NCBI GenBank assembly: GCA_026988355.1
Contig: JALSLK010000091.1
Location: forward strand, 25,462 to 89,461
Origin: Flavobacteriaceae bacterium
GTDB lineage: Bacteria > Bacteroidota > Bacteroidia > Flavobacteriales > Flavobacteriaceae
Length of the DNA: 64,000 bases
Direction of reading: 5' to 3'
How positions within the stretch are numbered: position 1 is the stretch's first letter; each line of letters opens with the position of its first letter. The notes below the pieces were generated by a model. That model saw only the letters and a program-made list of their open reading frames with translations. It was not told the DNA's origin and made no database searches. Below, one piece after another: positions 37,864 to 46,555 of the stretch. A program made the translations under genes and the position numbers.

Positions 37864-38526
37864 TTATAGTTCTTTTTTACACAGATAAAAATCCGTTCTT
37901 TCACAAGTATCGTCATTTAATCTCTCTTCCATTTCTGCTAAAGTTTTTGGTGGTGGAATAATTACTTTATCACCATCTTTCCAATCTAACGGCATGGCAA
38001 CTTTAAATTTATCGGAAACTTGCAAGGCGTGTAATGCTCTCAAAATTTCATCCATATTTCTTCCTACATTTAAAGGGTAATACATCATTAATCTAATCTT
38101 TTTAGATGGATCTATAAAAAATACAGCTCTTACTGCAGCAGTTTCACTTTCATTTGGCTGTAACATACCGTATAATTTGGATACTTTCATGTCAATGTCT
38201 GCTATAATTGGAAAATCAAAATATACACCTGTATTTTTCTTTACATTATTTACCCATCCTAAATGTGCATGCACACTATCGATACTCAAACCCAGAAGTT
38301 CGGTATTTAATGCTGTAAATTCGTCTTTACGTAAAGCAAATCCGCTCATTTCGGTAGTACAAACTGGTGTAAAATCTGCTGGATGAGAAAATAAAACAAT
38401 CCATTTATCTTTTGCAAAATTGTTAAATTCAATTTTTCCTTTTGTTGTTACTGCTGTAAAATTTGGTGCTTGATCTCCAATTCTTGGCATTACATTTTGC
38501 GCTTCTTGTTTTTCGTGTGTTTCCAT
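37864..38526 (-). CDS. Peroxiredoxin of the Prx6/1-Cys type
   Basis: A 220-residue thiol peroxidase that reduces hydrogen peroxide and organic peroxides. The peroxidatic Cys is C56 in HPADFTPVCTTE, and the active-site Arg lies in AAVRAVFFIDP; the extended C-terminal region (MPLDWKDGDKVIIPPP) is typical of the Prx6 group. Two more cysteines near the end (TCERTDFYLCKK) might act as resolving residues, so 1-Cys chemistry is not certain. The ATG at 38526 is chosen because a well-formed promoter (38560-38588) overlaps the longer reading frame. A dispersed repeat lies behind the gene. Confidence 0.93.
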   Translation of the reverse strand: METHEKQEAQNVMPRIGDQAPNFTAVTTKGKIEFNNFAKDKWIVLFSHPADFTPVCTTEMSGFALRKDEFTALNTELLGLSIDSVHAHLGWVNNVKKNTGVYFDFPIIADIDMKVSKLYGMLQPNESETAAVRAVFFIDPSKKIRLMMYYPLNVGRNMDEILRALHALQVSDKFKVAMPLDWKDGDKVIIPPPKTLAEMEERLNDDTCERTDFYLCKKEL

Positions 38527-38559
38527 GATATTATTATTTTTTATTAAACTTTTACAGTG

Positions 38560-38588
38560 CAAATTTATAATGTATTAAAGACAAACAA
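38560..38588 (-). promoter_or_regulatory. Promoter of the peroxiredoxin gene
   Basis: On the minus strand TTG (38588-38586) is followed after 18 bases by TAAATTTG (38567-38560), a full match to TTG-N(17-23)-TAnnTTTG. The ATG at 38526 is 33 bases downstream. This supports the shorter start for the gene. Confidence 0.75.
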
Positions 38589-38712
38589 CTATAAATATAA
38601 TCAATACTTTTTATTTATATATAAATTATATTTATATAATAGATAAAACAACGAATAATAGATAACCAACTACGAATTCTATAACGGCTACTATTACAGT
38701 TATAAATCCATC

Positions 38713-38720
38713 TAATTTTG
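38713..38720 (+). promoter_or_regulatory. Probable -7 element before the exported-protein pair
   Basis: TAATTTTG matches TAnnTTTG 29 bases before the ATG at 38750. A TTG at the right distance is missing. Confidence 0.4.
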
Positions 38721-38749
38721 AGGTATCATTAACCTTAAAATCAGTTATC

Positions 38750-39322
38750 ATGAAAATTATATACAGTATTATCGTATTATTTATCACAAGTATTACCTAC
38801 GGACAATCTTTTAAAACAACCACAGAGTATACCATCTCTAATTTAAAATCTGTTTTAAACACAACAAAAGTTGATTACGATAAACAATTTGAAGTTTATT
38901 TATTAAAAAAAGACGAACCTTTAGTTAAATTAATTGCGCTTACCAAAAATGATTTAGATCTTTTTCTAGATACTAGCATCGAAATTCTTGAAAGTCCAAA
39001 TCTCAAAAATGTAAAAGCGATTATAAGAGTAAAATTTGATTTTTTAGCTTGTTGTATCGAAACAGAAACACAATATTTTACTATTTCTAATGAAAATTTA
39101 TTAACCAAATTACCTGTATTAAACTTTACGCAATGTGAAGTAAGCAGCTCTAAATTAGAATATATTTTTCCGAATCAAGAAAATGGACAAGACAATGTCA
39201 TTCTAGAAACCATCTCGCACATCAATAAAAAAGACAATACAAAGTCTATCAAAATCTTAAATCGCATTGTTTGGGAAGAAAAAAACGCAGTCGAAGCCTA
39301 TTCTTATAATTACGAAAACTAA
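38750..39322 (+). CDS. Exported protein of unknown function
   Basis: A 190-residue protein with a signal peptide (cleavage after ITYG, about residue 18). The mature part is beta-rich; a CC pair in FDFLACCIETE and a single Cys in NFTQCEVS are its only cysteines. I do not recognise a family. It is followed after 5 bases by another exported protein and then by a sensor kinase and response regulator on the same strand; the tight spacing to the next gene suggests that these two proteins are made together, in the periplasm or outer membrane. Confidence 0.75.
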   Translation: MKIIYSIIVLFITSITYGQSFKTTTEYTISNLKSVLNTTKVDYDKQFEVYLLKKDEPLVKLIALTKNDLDLFLDTSIEILESPNLKNVKAIIRVKFDFLACCIETETQYFTISNENLLTKLPVLNFTQCEVSSSKLEYIFPNQENGQDNVILETISHINKKDNTKSIKILNRIVWEEKNAVEAYSYNYEN

Positions 39323-39327
39323 CCTAA

Positions 39328-40230
39328 ATGAAAACAATAAGCATCCTATTTCTATTTGTTTTTGCTGTATTTACTACCATGCAAAGTCAATCTAGATCCT
39401 ATATAAAACGTATTGAAAAGTTAAATGAATATGCAAGTTTCTACGAAAAACTAAATCCTTTTGATGAACATACTAAACTAAGCGATTTAAAATTATCTAA
39501 AAAAGATACTAAAGAAATTAAATCTGATGAAAATGAAGTTTTTCTAACAACAAACAAAGATGTAGCAGATACTTATACTTTAATTTATTTTCTTCAAGAT
39601 AAAATGGAAAATTTAATTAATGAAATAACACATCATAAAGATTTTACACAATACGATATTACGAAATTAATTGATTTTGAAACCATACACATTGCAAAAT
39701 CCAACGATAACAAACTCTTTAATTTTACTTTCGATGAAAAAACTGGAGGAACCTATCGAAGCCAAATTTCTATTATGCATTATGTTTATGAAAAAGAACT
39801 AAATTACGATTTGTTTAGTGTTGACGGTTATTACGATATTAAAACTATTAACTCTAGTGAAGGCACAAAATACATTCTTATTGGAAGCGTACAAGGATGC
39901 TCTTCTTGCTTTGAAGAACATATTAGTTTAGTTACATTTAAAAATAATGCCTTTACATCGGATTTTGAATACAGTATAAATTATAGAGATGGCGAAACTG
40001 CTAATCTAAGCTATGACGATATATATCAAACCATTACTGCAAATTATATAACAGACGATTTAACTTATGAATGCTATTGTGAAAATGAATTAGATACCAA
40101 TCCAGATAGTGTTTATAATAGTAATGTAGTAGCAGAAAATTTAAACCAAAAAAAATGTAGTTGCGTCTTTATTTTTAACGGAACTACCTTTAAAGTGAAT
40201 AAAGGTTCCTTTGAAATTATTACAAATTAA
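39328..40230 (+). CDS. Exported protein of unknown function
   Basis: A 300-residue protein with a signal peptide (cleavage after MQSQ or SRS, about residue 21). The N-terminal third is helical and charged, the rest beta-rich; cysteines are grouped in QGCSSCFEEH and ECYCENELD and KKCSCVF, which might bind metal or form disulfides. Family not recognised. Start codon 5 bases after the preceding stop, so both are surely co-transcribed. It ends 54 bases before the sensor kinase, which has its own -7-like element, so a joint function with the kinase is possible but not shown. Confidence 0.75.
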   Translation: MKTISILFLFVFAVFTTMQSQSRSYIKRIEKLNEYASFYEKLNPFDEHTKLSDLKLSKKDTKEIKSDENEVFLTTNKDVADTYTLIYFLQDKMENLINEITHHKDFTQYDITKLIDFETIHIAKSNDNKLFNFTFDEKTGGTYRSQISIMHYVYEKELNYDLFSVDGYYDIKTINSSEGTKYILIGSVQGCSSCFEEHISLVTFKNNAFTSDFEYSINYRDGETANLSYDDIYQTITANYITDDLTYECYCENELDTNPDSVYNSNVVAENLNQKKCSCVFIFNGTTFKVNKGSFEIITN

Positions 40231-40269
40231 CTTTTTATGGAACTCCGTTTATAACCAATATTTTAAATT

Positions 40270-40277
40270 TATATTTG
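40270..40277 (+). promoter_or_regulatory. Probable -7 element of the sensor-kinase gene
   Basis: TATATTTG lies only 7 bases before the ATG at 40285, so transcription from it would give a leader of a few bases at most. Confidence 0.4.
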
Positions 40278-40284
40278 TAGCCTA

Positions 40285-43200
40285 ATGCGACAACTAAACT
40301 TTTTCTTTATCCTTATCTTCTTTTTTGCAAGTACTAATTACGCACAAAACAAACAAATTAGAACCTATAATTTAGAAGACGGATTACCTCAATCGCAAGT
40401 GTACGATATTATTCAAGACGATTATGGCTATATTTGGTTAGGCACACAAGGTGGAGGGATTGCTCGTTTTGATGGCAATCAATTTAAAATTTGGAACGAA
40501 AAAAGAGGTTTAATTTCTAATTACATACATGCACTTTCGTTTAAAGAAGACACGTTATACATTGGAACCAAACATGGCTTATCTATAAAAATAAAAAATA
40601 AATTCGCCAATTACAATACGCCACAGATAAATAAAATCTTAGCAAAAAACAATACAATATATCTAGCAACCAATAAAGGATTATATAACTTTACAGGAAA
40701 ACTGCAACAAATTAATTTCTTAAAACACACCGTAGTAAATGACTTGTTATATAGGAACAATTGGTTTTGGGTTGCCACAGAAATTGGTCTTTGGAAAGTC
40801 AGCAAAGATTTTTCAAAAAAAATAAAACTGAGTAATTACAATTTTAAATCCATAACCTATTACAAACAAGGTATCTTTTGTGCTTCTTTTAACCATGGTG
40901 TTTTTCATTTTAATGAAGAAAATACAAATAAAATTGCACTTCTTGTTAATGATACCAAACGAATAAATTCTGTAAATATTCTAAATGAAAATGAACTTTG
41001 GATTGCCACAGACAATAATGGAATTTCTGTAATTGATGCAAATGACTATACGTGGATTAAAAAAATAAATAAACAAAATACATTGCCAATTTCGCACATA
41101 CGAAAATGTATTAATGACAACCAATCTAATATTTGGATTGCTTCCTCTGGCGCAGGTTTTTTTAAACTTTATGAAAATAATTTCATCCATTTTGATAAAA
41201 ATTCTGGTTTAAAAGGAAATCGAATTTATGCAGTGCATAATACAAAAAATGCCATTTATGCTTCTAATTCCGAAGAAGGATTATTTAAAATTGATAGCCT
41301 TGGCTTACATACCATACAACAAGATAATGACTTTTTAAATGTTAAAGTAAAAACATTAGCAAGCGACACAAATGGCAATTTATTTGCTGGAACAGAAGGT
41401 AAAGGAATTTTAGTATTACATAATTCAACAAGAGACTCCATTGTAAATAGCTTAGATGAAAATAATTTTATTATACAAGATAGCATACAAATAAATCATC
41501 AATTTACAGACACCTTAAATGTCAAAAATGGTTTGCCTTTTGATTGGATTAAAAAAATTATTATAAAAGATAATCAGATATGGGTTGCAAGTTATTCTAG
41601 CGGAATTTCAAGGTTTAATTACGATACTAGCGAAAAAAAAATCACCCATTTGGTTAACTTCGGAATGGATAATCGCCTAAAAGAACTTTTTATAAATGAT
41701 ATTGCTTTCGATGATTTTAAAACACTTTGGTACGTAACAAAAAATGGTTTTATTGGAACGATAAAAAATAACACGGTTACAAACCTAGGAAAAGCCTTAG
41801 GCAAAAACACAACAATTAGAACACTTTTATTTCATAACAAACATCTTTTTTTAGCAACTTCTGGTAAAGGAATTTGGTGGTCAAACCTTTCCAAACCATT
41901 AAACTTTAAACAACTTATAGGTAAAAAAGAATTGTATTCTAATAATATTTACCAACTTATTTTTGATGCGAACAACCAACTTTGGGCAGGAAGCGAAAAT
42001 GGTGTAGATAAAATTACCTTAGATCAAAATTATCGTATTAAAGATGTAGATCACTTTGGTAGAAATGATGGTTTTTTAGGAATTGAAACCTGCCTAAACG
42101 CAGTAGCAAAAGACAATAAAGACAATCTTTGGTTTGGAACTATTTACGGCCTAACGAAATACCAACCAACTACTACCGAATTCCAACAGCAAAAACCAAA
42201 ATTATTTTTTGAAGAAATAGAAGTTATGAACGAAAGTTTGGATTCTATTCCACTACAAAAACTTACCAATACCAAACATCTTTTACAGCTAAATGCCAAT
42301 CAAAATTTATTGGCTTTTTATTACAAAACAGTCGATTTAAACAATCCAAAAGAATTACAATATCGTTGGAAAATAGACAATTCTAAATGGAGTAATTGGA
42401 ATCAAGATACCAAAGTAAATATTGCTTCCGATTATGGAAAACATCAATTTACAGCACAATCTAGAAACTTAAACTGGATAGAAAGTGATACTATTTCTAT
42501 GCAATTTAATAGAGAAAAACCCCTTTTAAAAAAAACGTGGTTTCTTTGGGTAGTTTCTTCTATTTTTGGACTGCTAGTAATTGCATTTTCTGTATTGTAC
42601 TTTAAACGATTAAAAGCAAAAAATAAAAAAGAAAAAGAACATTTACAATTACAAAACGATTTACTTTCTCTAGAGCAAAAGGCATTGCGTTTACAGATGA
42701 ATCCACATTTTATTTTTAATGTACTTAACGGCATCAAGGCAATGAGTATTTCCGATGTAAAAACCATGCACACTACCATAAATAAATTTGCAAGTTTACT
42801 TCGTGCTACTTTAACCAATTCTCGTGAAAATAGCATTACACTTGCACAAGAAATTACCACTTTAAAAAATTATATCGAAGTAGAACAACTCATGTCCGAA
42901 AAACCGTTTACCTATAATTTAGAAGTCACTTCGGATTTGGATATCGAAGAAATTTTAATTCCACCAATGCTAATACAACCTTTTGTAGAGAATGCCATTA
43001 GACATGGTATTATGGCTGTTAAAAGAGACGGCAAATTGGATATTCAGTTTAAAACAGATACGCATTTTTTATACACAACAATTACAGATAATGGTATTGG
43101 TTTCTTACAATCTAAGAAACAAAAGACAAAAAATAGCCACCAATCCATGGCCTTACAAGTAACTAAAGAACGTATTGAACATCTTGCTGGAATGGATACA

Positions 43201-43287
43201 TTAAAAATTGAGGAAATTACAACAGAAAACCATAAATTAGCAGGTACCAAAGTGCATTTTAAGATTCCTTTGGTAACCGATTATTGA
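40285..43287 (+). CDS. Propeller-type sensor histidine kinase (LytS/YehU-like output)
   Basis: A 1000-residue membrane sensor. A signal peptide (cleavage after TNYA) opens a large periplasmic region made of repeated two-component-regulator propeller strands (GLPQSQVYDIIQDDYGYIWLGT, NIWIASSGAGFFKL, NQLWAGSENGVDK; about residues 25-630), then a Y_Y_Y domain (about 660-745), a transmembrane helix (about 752-775) and a short coiled coil. The cytoplasmic part is the His_kinase family: H808 in LQMNPHFIFNVLNG is the phosphoacceptor and PPMLIQPFVENAIRHG the ATP-binding N box, with DNGIGF as G1. The order is that of flavobacterial kinases that signal to LytTR regulators, and such a regulator gene follows after 21 bases. 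Ligand unknown. Confidence 0.94.
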   Translation: MRQLNFFFILIFFFASTNYAQNKQIRTYNLEDGLPQSQVYDIIQDDYGYIWLGTQGGGIARFDGNQFKIWNEKRGLISNYIHALSFKEDTLYIGTKHGLSIKIKNKFANYNTPQINKILAKNNTIYLATNKGLYNFTGKLQQINFLKHTVVNDLLYRNNWFWVATEIGLWKVSKDFSKKIKLSNYNFKSITYYKQGIFCASFNHGVFHFNEENTNKIALLVNDTKRINSVNILNENELWIATDNNGISVIDANDYTWIKKINKQNTLPISHIRKCINDNQSNIWIASSGAGFFKLYENNFIHFDKNSGLKGNRIYAVHNTKNAIYASNSEEGLFKIDSLGLHTIQQDNDFLNVKVKTLASDTNGNLFAGTEGKGILVLHNSTRDSIVNSLDENNFIIQDSIQINHQFTDTLNVKNGLPFDWIKKIIIKDNQIWVASYSSGISRFNYDTSEKKITHLVNFGMDNRLKELFINDIAFDDFKTLWYVTKNGFIGTIKNNTVTNLGKALGKNTTIRTLLFHNKHLFLATSGKGIWWSNLSKPLNFKQLIGKKELYSNNIYQLIFDANNQLWAGSENGVDKITLDQNYRIKDVDHFGRNDGFLGIETCLNAVAKDNKDNLWFGTIYGLTKYQPTTTEFQQQKPKLFFEEIEVMNESLDSIPLQKLTNTKHLLQLNANQNLLAFYYKTVDLNNPKELQYRWKIDNSKWSNWNQDTKVNIASDYGKHQFTAQSRNLNWIESDTISMQFNREKPLLKKTWFLWVVSSIFGLLVIAFSVLYFKRLKAKNKKEKEHLQLQNDLLSLEQKALRLQMNPHFIFNVLNGIKAMSISDVKTMHTTINKFASLLRATLTNSRENSITLAQEITTLKNYIEVEQLMSEKPFTYNLEVTSDLDIEEILIPPMLIQPFVENAIRHGIMAVKRDGKLDIQFKTDTHFLYTTITDNGIGFLQSKKQKTKNSHQSMALQVTKERIEHLAGMDTLKIEEITTENHKLAGTKVHFKIPLVTDY

Positions 43288-43308
43288 TATAGTAAAAAAT
43301 AAAAAACC

Positions 43309-44055
43309 ATGCTTACAGCAATTTTAGTAGATGACATGCCTAATGCACTACAACTTTTACAAAATGATATTGAAATGTATCATCCAGAAATTACAATTAT
43401 CGCTACTGCACGAAGTGTAGTTGAAGCTGCCAAAGTATTACGTAAACAAGAACCTGACATTTTATTTTTAGACATCATGCTTGGCGATGGTACTGGTTTT
43501 GACGTTTTAGAAATCTTTCCAGACTTAAAATCAAAAATTATTTTTGTTACCGCAAGTGATGAGTATGCCATAAGAGCCTTTAAGTTTGCAGCAATTGATT
43601 ATGTTTTAAAACCATATTCCGAAGAGGAATTATCACAAGCTATAACCAAAGCAAAAAATCAAATTCAACCAAATAACGAGCGTTTGTCTATCTTAAAAGA
43701 CACACTTTCGGCACCACACAAAAAACCGAAAAAAATATCATTACATTCTTTAGAAAAAATTGTTATTGTGGACTTAGAAGACATTATTCGCTGTGAGTCG
43801 GATAGTAACAATACTATTTTTTATTTAGAAAACAACACCAAAATATTTGTAACCAAAACCTTAAAATATTTTGCAGACATGTTAAAGCGTTACGATTTTA
43901 TTCGAGTACATCAAAGTCACTTGGTAAACTTGCAATTTATTAAAGAGTTTATTAAAACCGATGGCGGTTATTTATTGATGAAAAACAATAAAACGGTACC
44001 TGTTTCTGTTCGTAAAAAAGCAGAAGTGATTGATATATTAGGGAAGTATTTGTAA
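43309..44055 (+). CDS. LytTR-family response regulator
   Basis: A 248-residue two-component regulator. The receiver domain (1-120) has the acidic pair in LVDDM, the phosphoacceptor D55 in ILFLDIMLGDGTG, Thr in FVTASDEYAI and Lys in DYVLKPYS. The LytTR DNA-binding domain (about 142-245) starts KKISLHSLEKIVIVDLEDIIRCESD and ends with SVRKKAEVIDILGKYL. It is the obvious partner of the sensor kinase in front of it. Target genes are unknown; the two exported proteins upstream are candidates. Confidence 0.96.
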   Translation: MLTAILVDDMPNALQLLQNDIEMYHPEITIIATARSVVEAAKVLRKQEPDILFLDIMLGDGTGFDVLEIFPDLKSKIIFVTASDEYAIRAFKFAAIDYVLKPYSEEELSQAITKAKNQIQPNNERLSILKDTLSAPHKKPKKISLHSLEKIVIVDLEDIIRCESDSNNTIFYLENNTKIFVTKTLKYFADMLKRYDFIRVHQSHLVNLQFIKEFIKTDGGYLLMKNNKTVPVSVRKKAEVIDILGKYL

Positions 44056-44119
44056 TGGACAAATTATGGTAGTGCCTAAAAAAATGCGTCTGAAAACTAA
44101 AAGTTACCAATTAAAAAAA

Positions 44120-45061
44120 TCACAATTCAAAATTTCGAACAGTAATAACCTGAGCTGCAATACTAACAGCAATTTCTTCTGGTGTTTGACTTTTAATTGG
44201 TAAACCTATTGGCGCATAAACACTTTCTAATTCTTTTTTTGTAAATCCTTCTTCTTGCATTATTGCAAACATTGCTTTTATTTTGGCTTTACTACCTAGA
44301 ACTCCTAAAAATTTATGCGGTTTTTTTAACAATTGCGACAGAATTAATTTATCTTCAACAAACTTACTTGTCATAATAGCAATGTAGTTTTGTGGCTTTA
44401 TATAATTTGAAATTTTCGCATAATCCACGAGGTGTTTTTCATCTACAAAATTATTTTCTTCTAAAGTATTTAGGTTTTCTCTATTATCAAAAATCACAAT
44501 ATGGAACCCTAATTTTTTTATAATTTCTGATGTTGCTAATCCAACATGCCCTGCTCCAACAATGTAAAAAATACTTTTATATCCTATTTGCTCTTTAAAA
44601 AACCATTCTTCTTTATTTTTAAAGCTATATTGGCTTTCCATCTGTTTTTCTTCTGCAAAGAAAATACCTTTTGCATTTAATTCTAGAATTCCTTTTCCAT
44701 GTATTTCTAGACTAGAAATTATTTGTGTAATCGTAGGAATATCTTTTTTATCTAATGGGTGAAAAACAACCGTTTGCTCTCCAGAACAAATCATTCCAGA
44801 GCTATTTTTTGCACTTCCTTGATGGATTTGCCGCTTGAATAAAATCTCTAATTTGTCTGCCTGTAAATCTTTTTTTACTTTTTCTACAAATTGGTATTCC
44901 ATAATACCACCACCAATAGAACCAGAAATAAAGTCATCTTCTGAGACCATCATTTTAAAACCACGCCTTCCTGGCGAACTACCAATATTATCTACAACTG
45001 TTAATAGATATATTTTCTGATTGTCTTCTAATTTTTGAAGTATTTTTTTGTAGAAGTTCAT
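44120..45061 (-). CDS. xdhC: XdhC-type molybdenum-cofactor maturation protein
   Basis: XdhC-family proteins bind the molybdenum cofactor, help its sulfuration and insert it into xanthine dehydrogenase. The 313-residue product has the N-terminal XdhC domain (SSPGRRGFKMMVSEDDFISGSIGGG, with Arg-Gly-Phe and the SIGGGIMEY loop; the Cys of CSGEQTVVFHP) and a C-terminal NAD-binding-like domain with FYIVGAGHVGLATSEI and LGVLGSKAKIKAM, then a SPIGL-like APIGLPIKSQTPEEIAVSIAAQ. It is the last gene of the purine operon whose first two genes encode the dehydrogenase itself. Confidence 0.94.
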   Translation of the reverse strand: MNFYKKILQKLEDNQKIYLLTVVDNIGSSPGRRGFKMMVSEDDFISGSIGGGIMEYQFVEKVKKDLQADKLEILFKRQIHQGSAKNSSGMICSGEQTVVFHPLDKKDIPTITQIISSLEIHGKGILELNAKGIFFAEEKQMESQYSFKNKEEWFFKEQIGYKSIFYIVGAGHVGLATSEIIKKLGFHIVIFDNRENLNTLEENNFVDEKHLVDYAKISNYIKPQNYIAIMTSKFVEDKLILSQLLKKPHKFLGVLGSKAKIKAMFAIMQEEGFTKKELESVYAPIGLPIKSQTPEEIAVSIAAQVITVRNFEL

Positions 45062-45085
45062 CTTAAATTACAATGCCAATTTATA

Positions 45086-46516
45086 TTACATATTTGTGCG
45101 TCTTCCTTTTAATATTTTAGCAAACGAACGTGTTCTAATTTCCTCTAAAGTCAGTCCTGTTGCTAAAACTTCGTCTATAGTAATAGCGCCACTATTTAAA
45201 GCTTTTAAAAAGTAATTTAACAAACCTTGTCCTGTTGCTGCATCGTCAAAAACATCGCCAATTAAAGTTGCTCTTGCTGCTTTTTCTACAAAAGTTTTTA
45301 ATCGCAAAACAGCATCGTCGTAACTCTCTAAAAAGAAAGCATACACAGCCGTGTAACGCATTGGTAATTGAGCAGGATTCAAATCCCAACCTTGGTAATA
45401 ACCATTCCATAACGAATGTCGAATATGTTTGTATCCTTTTAGCCAAGCACGATGTACTACTATTTTATTTTCTTCTTCTTGTTCCTTGGTTAAATCGCCT
45501 CTATGCGGACCAATTGGCATGGTATTCGTTGCTCCATCCGATAACCAAACGCCAGTATGTGCTAAGGCAACTTTGGTCATGTGATGTGCAAAATCGCAAA
45601 CTGGATGATCCATTTCTTGGTACGATGCTGTAATATTACAAGAAGCCGTATAATCATAAGTTCCAAAATGTGTAGCAATACATCTTCCTTTACTTGCCAA
45701 AATAAAACGATACAAAGGATTTATTCCTGTATGATCCATCACTGCTTGAGTCGTTTCAACCATAAATTCCATTTTTAATGCGCCTTTTTCTAAATTGAAT
45801 TTTTCTTCAATCAATTCAAAAAACAACACCAAAGCAATAATTTGCTCTGCAATGGTTACTTTTGGTAACATTACTACAAAATTATTTGGTAATTTCCCTT
45901 TAGATTCGGTTAGTAAAGTGGTTAAAAACAAGTCTAGCGTTCGCAATCCTCGCTCTTTTAATTCTTCGGTAAACGGTTTAATACGAATACCTATAAATGG
46001 CGATAAGGTGTTTTCTGCCATTCCTTTTGCAACTTGTTGTGCTGCAAATATAGCCGTTTCGTCTTCTTCTGTGTCGGAACGATTTCCGAATCCATCTTCA
46101 AAATCTATTCTAAAATCTTCGACTGCTTCTTTTTTTAATTTGGCAATTACTTTTTGGTAAATACCATAAGCAAAAGCTGCTGGATGTTCTTGTAATGCTT
46201 CCACGGATAAATTTTCTATCGTTTCAACCAATTTCTGTTGTGCTTCTTTTTCTAATGGAAACGTCTCGTGTCCTTTTAACTGAAAGGCAATACCGAATTC
46301 TACAAAATTTGGAGCGTAGGTTACAAGAGATTTTAATGCAATATTTCCCAATGCATTTGTTGTTGTTGATTTAAACAAATTTGCTCCTCCATAAACAGTG
46401 TGTATTGGCTGACGATCTTCTCTATCTCCTTTATAAATTTCATTAAACGTCTGATTGGCAACACTCAAATCTCCAAAGATACTTGCTTTTTTATTTTGTG
46501 ATATACTTAAATTCAT
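45086..46516 (-). CDS. DUF6986 protein, citrate-lyase-beta/aldolase-like
   Basis: A 476-residue cytosolic protein of the DUF6986 family, related by motif pattern to the HpcH/HpaI and citrate-lyase-beta superfamily: acidic and basic residues sit in FRIDFEDGFGNRSD, IGIRIKPFTEE, FVVMLPKVT, MEFMVETTQAVM and CIATHFGTYDYTASCN. That superfamily contains C-C lyases and malate-synthase-like enzymes acting on glyoxylate, pyruvate or acetyl-CoA. No signal peptide or membrane segment. It is sixth or seventh in an operon that degrades urate to ureidoglycolate, between the uraD fusion and xdhC (gaps of 39 and 24 bases). An enzyme that uses glyoxylate would complete the pathway, but the true reaction is not known; this is inference from family and context. 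Confidence 0.8.
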   Translation of the reverse strand: MNLSISQNKKASIFGDLSVANQTFNEIYKGDREDRQPIHTVYGGANLFKSTTTNALGNIALKSLVTYAPNFVEFGIAFQLKGHETFPLEKEAQQKLVETIENLSVEALQEHPAAFAYGIYQKVIAKLKKEAVEDFRIDFEDGFGNRSDTEEDETAIFAAQQVAKGMAENTLSPFIGIRIKPFTEELKERGLRTLDLFLTTLLTESKGKLPNNFVVMLPKVTIAEQIIALVLFFELIEEKFNLEKGALKMEFMVETTQAVMDHTGINPLYRFILASKGRCIATHFGTYDYTASCNITASYQEMDHPVCDFAHHMTKVALAHTGVWLSDGATNTMPIGPHRGDLTKEQEEENKIVVHRAWLKGYKHIRHSLWNGYYQGWDLNPAQLPMRYTAVYAFFLESYDDAVLRLKTFVEKAARATLIGDVFDDAATGQGLLNYFLKALNSGAITIDEVLATGLTLEEIRTRSFAKILKGRRTNM

Positions 46517-46555
46517 TTTATTTTTTGCTTTATTTTTTGTTGGAATATTTTTTTA

